DNA from: Carya illinoinensis
Taxonomy: Eukaryota; Streptophyta; Magnoliopsida; Fagales; Juglandaceae
Length of the DNA: 64,000 nt
Reading direction: 5' to 3'
Assembly (NCBI RefSeq): GCF_018687715.1
Contig: NC_056765.1
Location: 23,561,894-23,625,893 of the forward strand
Part shown: positions 60,662 through 64,000 of the stretch, one piece after another
How the letters are laid out: the number at the start of each line of letters is the position of its first letter
Position numbering within the stretch: position 1 is the first letter of the stretch
Program-made: the position numbers and the translations under genes
Notes under the pieces: generated by a model
What the model was told of the DNA's origin: nothing
The model's database searches: none
What the model saw: only the letters and a program-made list of their open reading frames with translations

Positions 60662-60882
60662 CTTGAGAGCTAGTGATACACCGTGAACAAGCTTGCAAAA
60701 AACACAATTGTTTTGCAAATCCTTCTTCTCATAATTACGTCTCGCAAAGTCTCATCTGAATTGAAAGTGCAATCGGAAAAGGAGAGGGTTGAAAAAAGTG
60801 GGATGGAAGTTCGATCCCGAGGCTGACAAGAACTGAGAGCACAGTTATGGGAAGAGAGAATGGCAAGCCTCTGTGCCTCCAT
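60662..60882 (-). pseudogene. HINT3-like first exon, copy B (frameshifted)
   Basis: ATG at 60882 opens MEAQRLAILSSHNCALSSCQ, clearly the same as copy A. After SDCTFNSDET the frame is lost. The bases continue to match copy A to CTCAAG and GTAATTAG, but the VFCKI(V)xGESPA motif is out of frame and part of it is altered. No later HINT3 exons follow in copy B: homology stops about 200 bp into the intron at 60,461. A duplicated, dead first exon. Confidence 0.7.
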
Positions 60883-62503
60883 GTCAAGCGAAATTGAACC
60901 TTGTGACAAAATCACTATTTGTGGATGTGTTATGCCAACGATTTCTAGAGCTTTCTAAAGTGAGATTTTGATTTGAGAAGGTAGATAAACAAACCAAAAC
61001 AGTCAGTTTTTCCATAATTTTTTTTTAAGTAAAGCATTTTTTCCATATTTTTTGTTTGAGTATTCAGAAATTTATTGAGATGGTAGAGGTTTGGCATAGT
61101 CGTGTTGGCACTGTGGTCGAGATAGTGGCGGTTGGTTAGTTTTGCTTGCTTTGCTCCTCATTATCTTCACACTATACACCATACTTATTTTTATTTTTTT
61201 GTTTTATTCTTCTTAAACTAATTGAATTATTTTACTCATCATCCATACAACACTCATTTGGTAAGAGAAAAAAATGAAAAATCTTATGTTTGGTGTGTTG
61301 TATGAGGATGATGAGTAGAATTTTTCTATTATCATTCAAAATTTCTATTTGGATGCCGGTGTCCCTCCAATTAATTGAGATAGGATAAGATTTGATATGT
61401 TAACTAAATAGACAGTATGCTCTGCACACCGACTTTCAAACAGAATAACTCTTATCCATATAGAGATTGAAAAATGATAGTATATCCCATGATTTTGCCT
61501 CCTCATTTTGACCACTCATGTAAATGTTTTTACTTTTATTTTTTCCTTAACAATTAAAAAAGTGACTATTAGTGTATTGTTGTATTTAAAAAAATTTGAA
61601 AGAAAAAAAGTACAATTTGCAGTAAAAGGTATGGACTACATGTTGGGAAATATATTAGTAGTGTCCATAGAGATTTGTTTTTTGTTTGCTTTGCTTTGCA
61701 TTGTTTATGGGACGTGCGTCAGCGGTTTGATTTTGAAGAGGAGCATTTTGTGTTGTCTTTTGATCATTGGCCTACAGTTTCGTTAGCCGGTCGGGAGTTC
61801 CAACTTCCAAGTGTCCAATAGAGTTTTGTTAACAAGGGCTTGTTGATGGCTAAAATGATCACCACTTGGGAGTCTCCTTCTAGTACCATATATTTGAATC
61901 CACAAGCTTGAGCTTCTTTAAGAGCTAATTTAGCTATTGTAGCTTCTCCAGAGTAAGGATTTGTACTATCGATTCTTTCCGTCATAACAAAAATAAGTTC
62001 TCATGTGGATGATCTATGCATTGCAGTTGCTCTACATCTTGAGTTCATCAAAATGCAAGGGTCTGGATGTGAATGAGGGGAGCATTCCATGCGAGTTGGT
62101 TAGCTCAAATATTTAGTTAAAACCAACCTAGATTAATTTCAAGAATTGGAATGGGAGAGGAATAAACATGTAGAATTGATCTAATAATATATATTGAGTC
62201 TTTAATCATGTTAAAGAAGTTGAGACATAATTAATGTGTTGATCTTTATTGACTAAATTCTCAAATTTGAATATAAACTTTTAAAGATCTAAATCATTTT
62301 TCCTTTGAAAAAATAACTATCTAAATCAGAAAAAATCAAATACCAATAAAATTATATTGGGTGAACATGATTAGTAGTACTGTAAAATAGGAATGACAAA
62401 AAATGCAATAGAAGTTCATGTATTTGTCCTAGTGAAAAATAATCATCAATTTCGCTTAGTCTACCATATATTAAAACAACATTACAACAAATAAGGTAAA
62501 AAA
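60883..62503. other. Region between HINT3-like exon and ACD6-like gene, copy B
   Basis: Homologous to 9,154-9,620 and 13,030-14,170 of copy A, with two extra pieces. A palindromic segment, 61233-61317 (CTCATCATCC...GGATGATGAG, arms about 30 bp), sits in an insert at about 61,165-61,452. A probable MITE lies at about 61,461-61,663 between TCCATATAGAGATT and TCCATAGAGATT. No gene is supported. Confidence 0.5.
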
Positions 62504-63112
62504 TTAAAACCAAGGCTTCATTTTTCTGTTAAAGATGCCCAATCCATAGGTTGAAACAAGCATGTCAACAAGAAGGCGAAATTGTACCAATACAAATAGA
62601 ATAATGGGAACGCCAGCCAAACTAATAATGGGAATGGCGATCCTATATTTTCCACTAAACATAAGTAAAAGAGCAGCAGAAAAAGCTATCATCATGGTTG
62701 TAATAGAGAAGAATAGAGCAAAAAGACCTATAATCATCTTGCTGGGTAAGGATCTAAGAAAGTCTTCTTCTGCATAACGCGATGTAAGAATTCCTAAAAA
62801 CATCAATACTGAAGTCGAGGAAGAAAATAACGATAGAGAGTCAGTTATTATAAAGAGTTTAAATAGTTTGTCATGCATGAGGATTGGCAAGCCTGTTTCT
62901 TGGTTGTTACCACCGGGATTAGTAAATGCTGCCGTGAACATAACGGTAATGATGAGAGCGCCAACGACAGTACAAGAAGTTGCTGTGTCCTTCATCCATC
63001 TTTCTCCCTCTTTTCTCAATGTTTGGTGGTCTTTCGTAAACAATTGTCTGGGAGTTAAACCGTCGTTGTTTAAATATTCCTTATCAGAGAGAGGGCAAAT
63101 GCGTTCCACCTC
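62504..63112 (-). CDS. ACD6-like ankyrin/PGG protein, last exon (copy B)
   Basis: A 3' exon of a gene whose front lies beyond the right edge. After an AATAAATGCAG acceptor it reads EVERICPLSDKEYLNNDGLT, PRQLFTKDHQTLRKEGERWM and KDTATSCTVVGALIITVMFT. The signature PGG follows (FTNPGGNNQETG), then four hydrophobic helices: about residues 50-64, 83-110, 127-151 and 156-175. It ends RKMKPWF and stop. This is the complete PGG domain of ACD6-type membrane ankyrin proteins, involved in defence and cell-death signalling. The frame is fully open, unlike copy A. Function of the whole gene cannot be judged from one exon. Confidence 0.88.
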   Translation of the reverse strand, partial: EVERICPLSDKEYLNNDGLTPRQLFTKDHQTLRKEGERWMKDTATSCTVVGALIITVMFTAAFTNPGGNNQETGLPILMHDKLFKLFIITDSLSLFSSSTSVLMFLGILTSRYAEEDFLRSLPSKMIIGLFALFFSITTMMIAFSAALLLMFSGKYRIAIPIISLAGVPIILFVLVQFRLLVDMLVSTYGLGIFNRKMKPWF

Positions 63113-64000
63113 CTGCATTTATTAAATAAAATATTACAAAAAAATAGACAACTATGATATTGCAAAAGAATTATTCATCAATATTCAACAAACTCTGATT
63201 ATCAAGAAGTGTTTTCTATATTTCTTCTCCTCGGCTTCTGTGCACAGTCACTTCAGTCGTCTGGCTCTTTGAATTATGAATTTTATTGTCTAGATTTTTA
63301 AATAACTATATTTTAAATTGATGGTGTTTCTATAAAAGAATGTTATTTTATAACTTATTTATATAAAAACGTCATTCGTTTAAAATGTGAATGTGTAAAG
63401 AATTGTAAAAATAGTTGTGTATATATATATATTACTTTCTTTTTTTACAAATTTGTAATTTTTTTTTAAGTTTAATATGTTTATCAAATTTCCGTAATAA
63501 AAATGTGAAGGCAAGAATTTTAGCTTTTTTTTTTCTTTTTTTTAATAATAAAGAATCTGCATAGCAGCTATCTCACAACATCACAAACATAGAATGCAAA
63601 ACAAAGTTATTCTATTACTATATATAAATATAATATTTCCAGGGTACTTGAAGTTTCTAATTAAGATATATGATTCCATAGTAGAGTTTTTAAAATCAAA
63701 AGTTCCACTGTTTTGTAGTTAAGTGATTCAGATTTTTCCACCCCACATTCCCTACATTAACGTAGGGGAATTAAAAAAGAACATAAAATAAAAGAAAAAG
63801 TTTTAAAAGATAGCAGAAAATTGATGCTGTCATGGTAATTTCACTATCTATCAATAAATTTGGTAATAAATGTAGATTTTAAGACATCTTAAAGTACAAC
63901 AAATGGGCTCAAGGTCATGAGTCGATCTTGCCTAAAAAATTGAAGGTTTTTTTTATACATACATTACAAGGATATTGTTATTCTCCTTTCTTTCTTTGAA
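63113..64000 (-). other. Intron of the ACD6-like gene, copy B, to window edge
   Basis: Matches 14,775-14,856 joined to 20,722-21,440 of copy A, so it shows the intron before the LINE inserted. No exon is visible. Earlier exons are expected to the right of 64,000. Confidence 0.7.

Overview
The window looks like a repeat-rich stretch of a eudicot, probably woody-plant, nuclear genome. Evidence: AT-rich intergenic DNA, GT-AG introns, plant L1-type LINEs with an RNase H domain, Ty1-copia elements including a Sirevirus, hAT and PIF/Harbinger-like MITEs, and ankyrin/PGG (ACD6-like) genes. The order Fagales is only a guess from sequence style. No tRNA, rRNA, CRISPR or bacterial-type operon was seen.

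Host genes all lie on the minus strand and are few. A segmental duplication joins copy A (about 8,720-21,440, with more of the gene to 24,261) and copy B (about 60,460 to the right edge). Each copy carries an ACD6-like ankyrin/PGG gene followed by the first exon of a HINT3-like histidine-triad gene. In copy A the ankyrin gene (exons at 24261-23753, 23391-23238, about 21940-21740 and 14774-14304) has frameshifts, a nonsense codon and a changed PGG motif, so it is a pseudogene. A 5.85-kb LINE sits in its intron. In copy B the last exon (63112-62504) is open and keeps PGG; the rest lies beyond the window. The HINT3-like gene of copy A is also broken. Its recognisable exons lie at 9153-8932, 1702-1645 and 259-196, and a 5-kb repeat is inserted in its first intron.

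Most of the remaining DNA is transposon-derived, much of it nested. Three large non-coding elements (3692-8675 plus; 26262-29724 minus; 38553-45179 minus) have TGT(A/G)AC...GT(T/C)ACA-like ends, TG...CA termini and 5-bp target duplications. They share an internal plan that includes repeats able to form hairpins. A hAT-like element with CCGACT/AGTCGG repeats is nested in the first, and a 1,965-bp solo LTR in the third. Two full-length L1 LINEs (14857-20706 plus; 30395-36259 minus) and one 5'-truncated LINE (2360-2696) each have target duplications. A deleted copia element (45864-48770) and a degenerate Sirevirus (50309-59874) with an extra ORF and several polypurine tracts lie on the minus strand. 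A PIF-like element (9906-12849) carries a nested retroposon with an 18-bp duplication.

The points most worth following up are the large LTR-like family with its hairpin arrays (a 47-bp-period array with compensatory stem changes at 7622-8056), and the duplicated ACD6-like locus, whose two copies provide empty sites that date the insertions.
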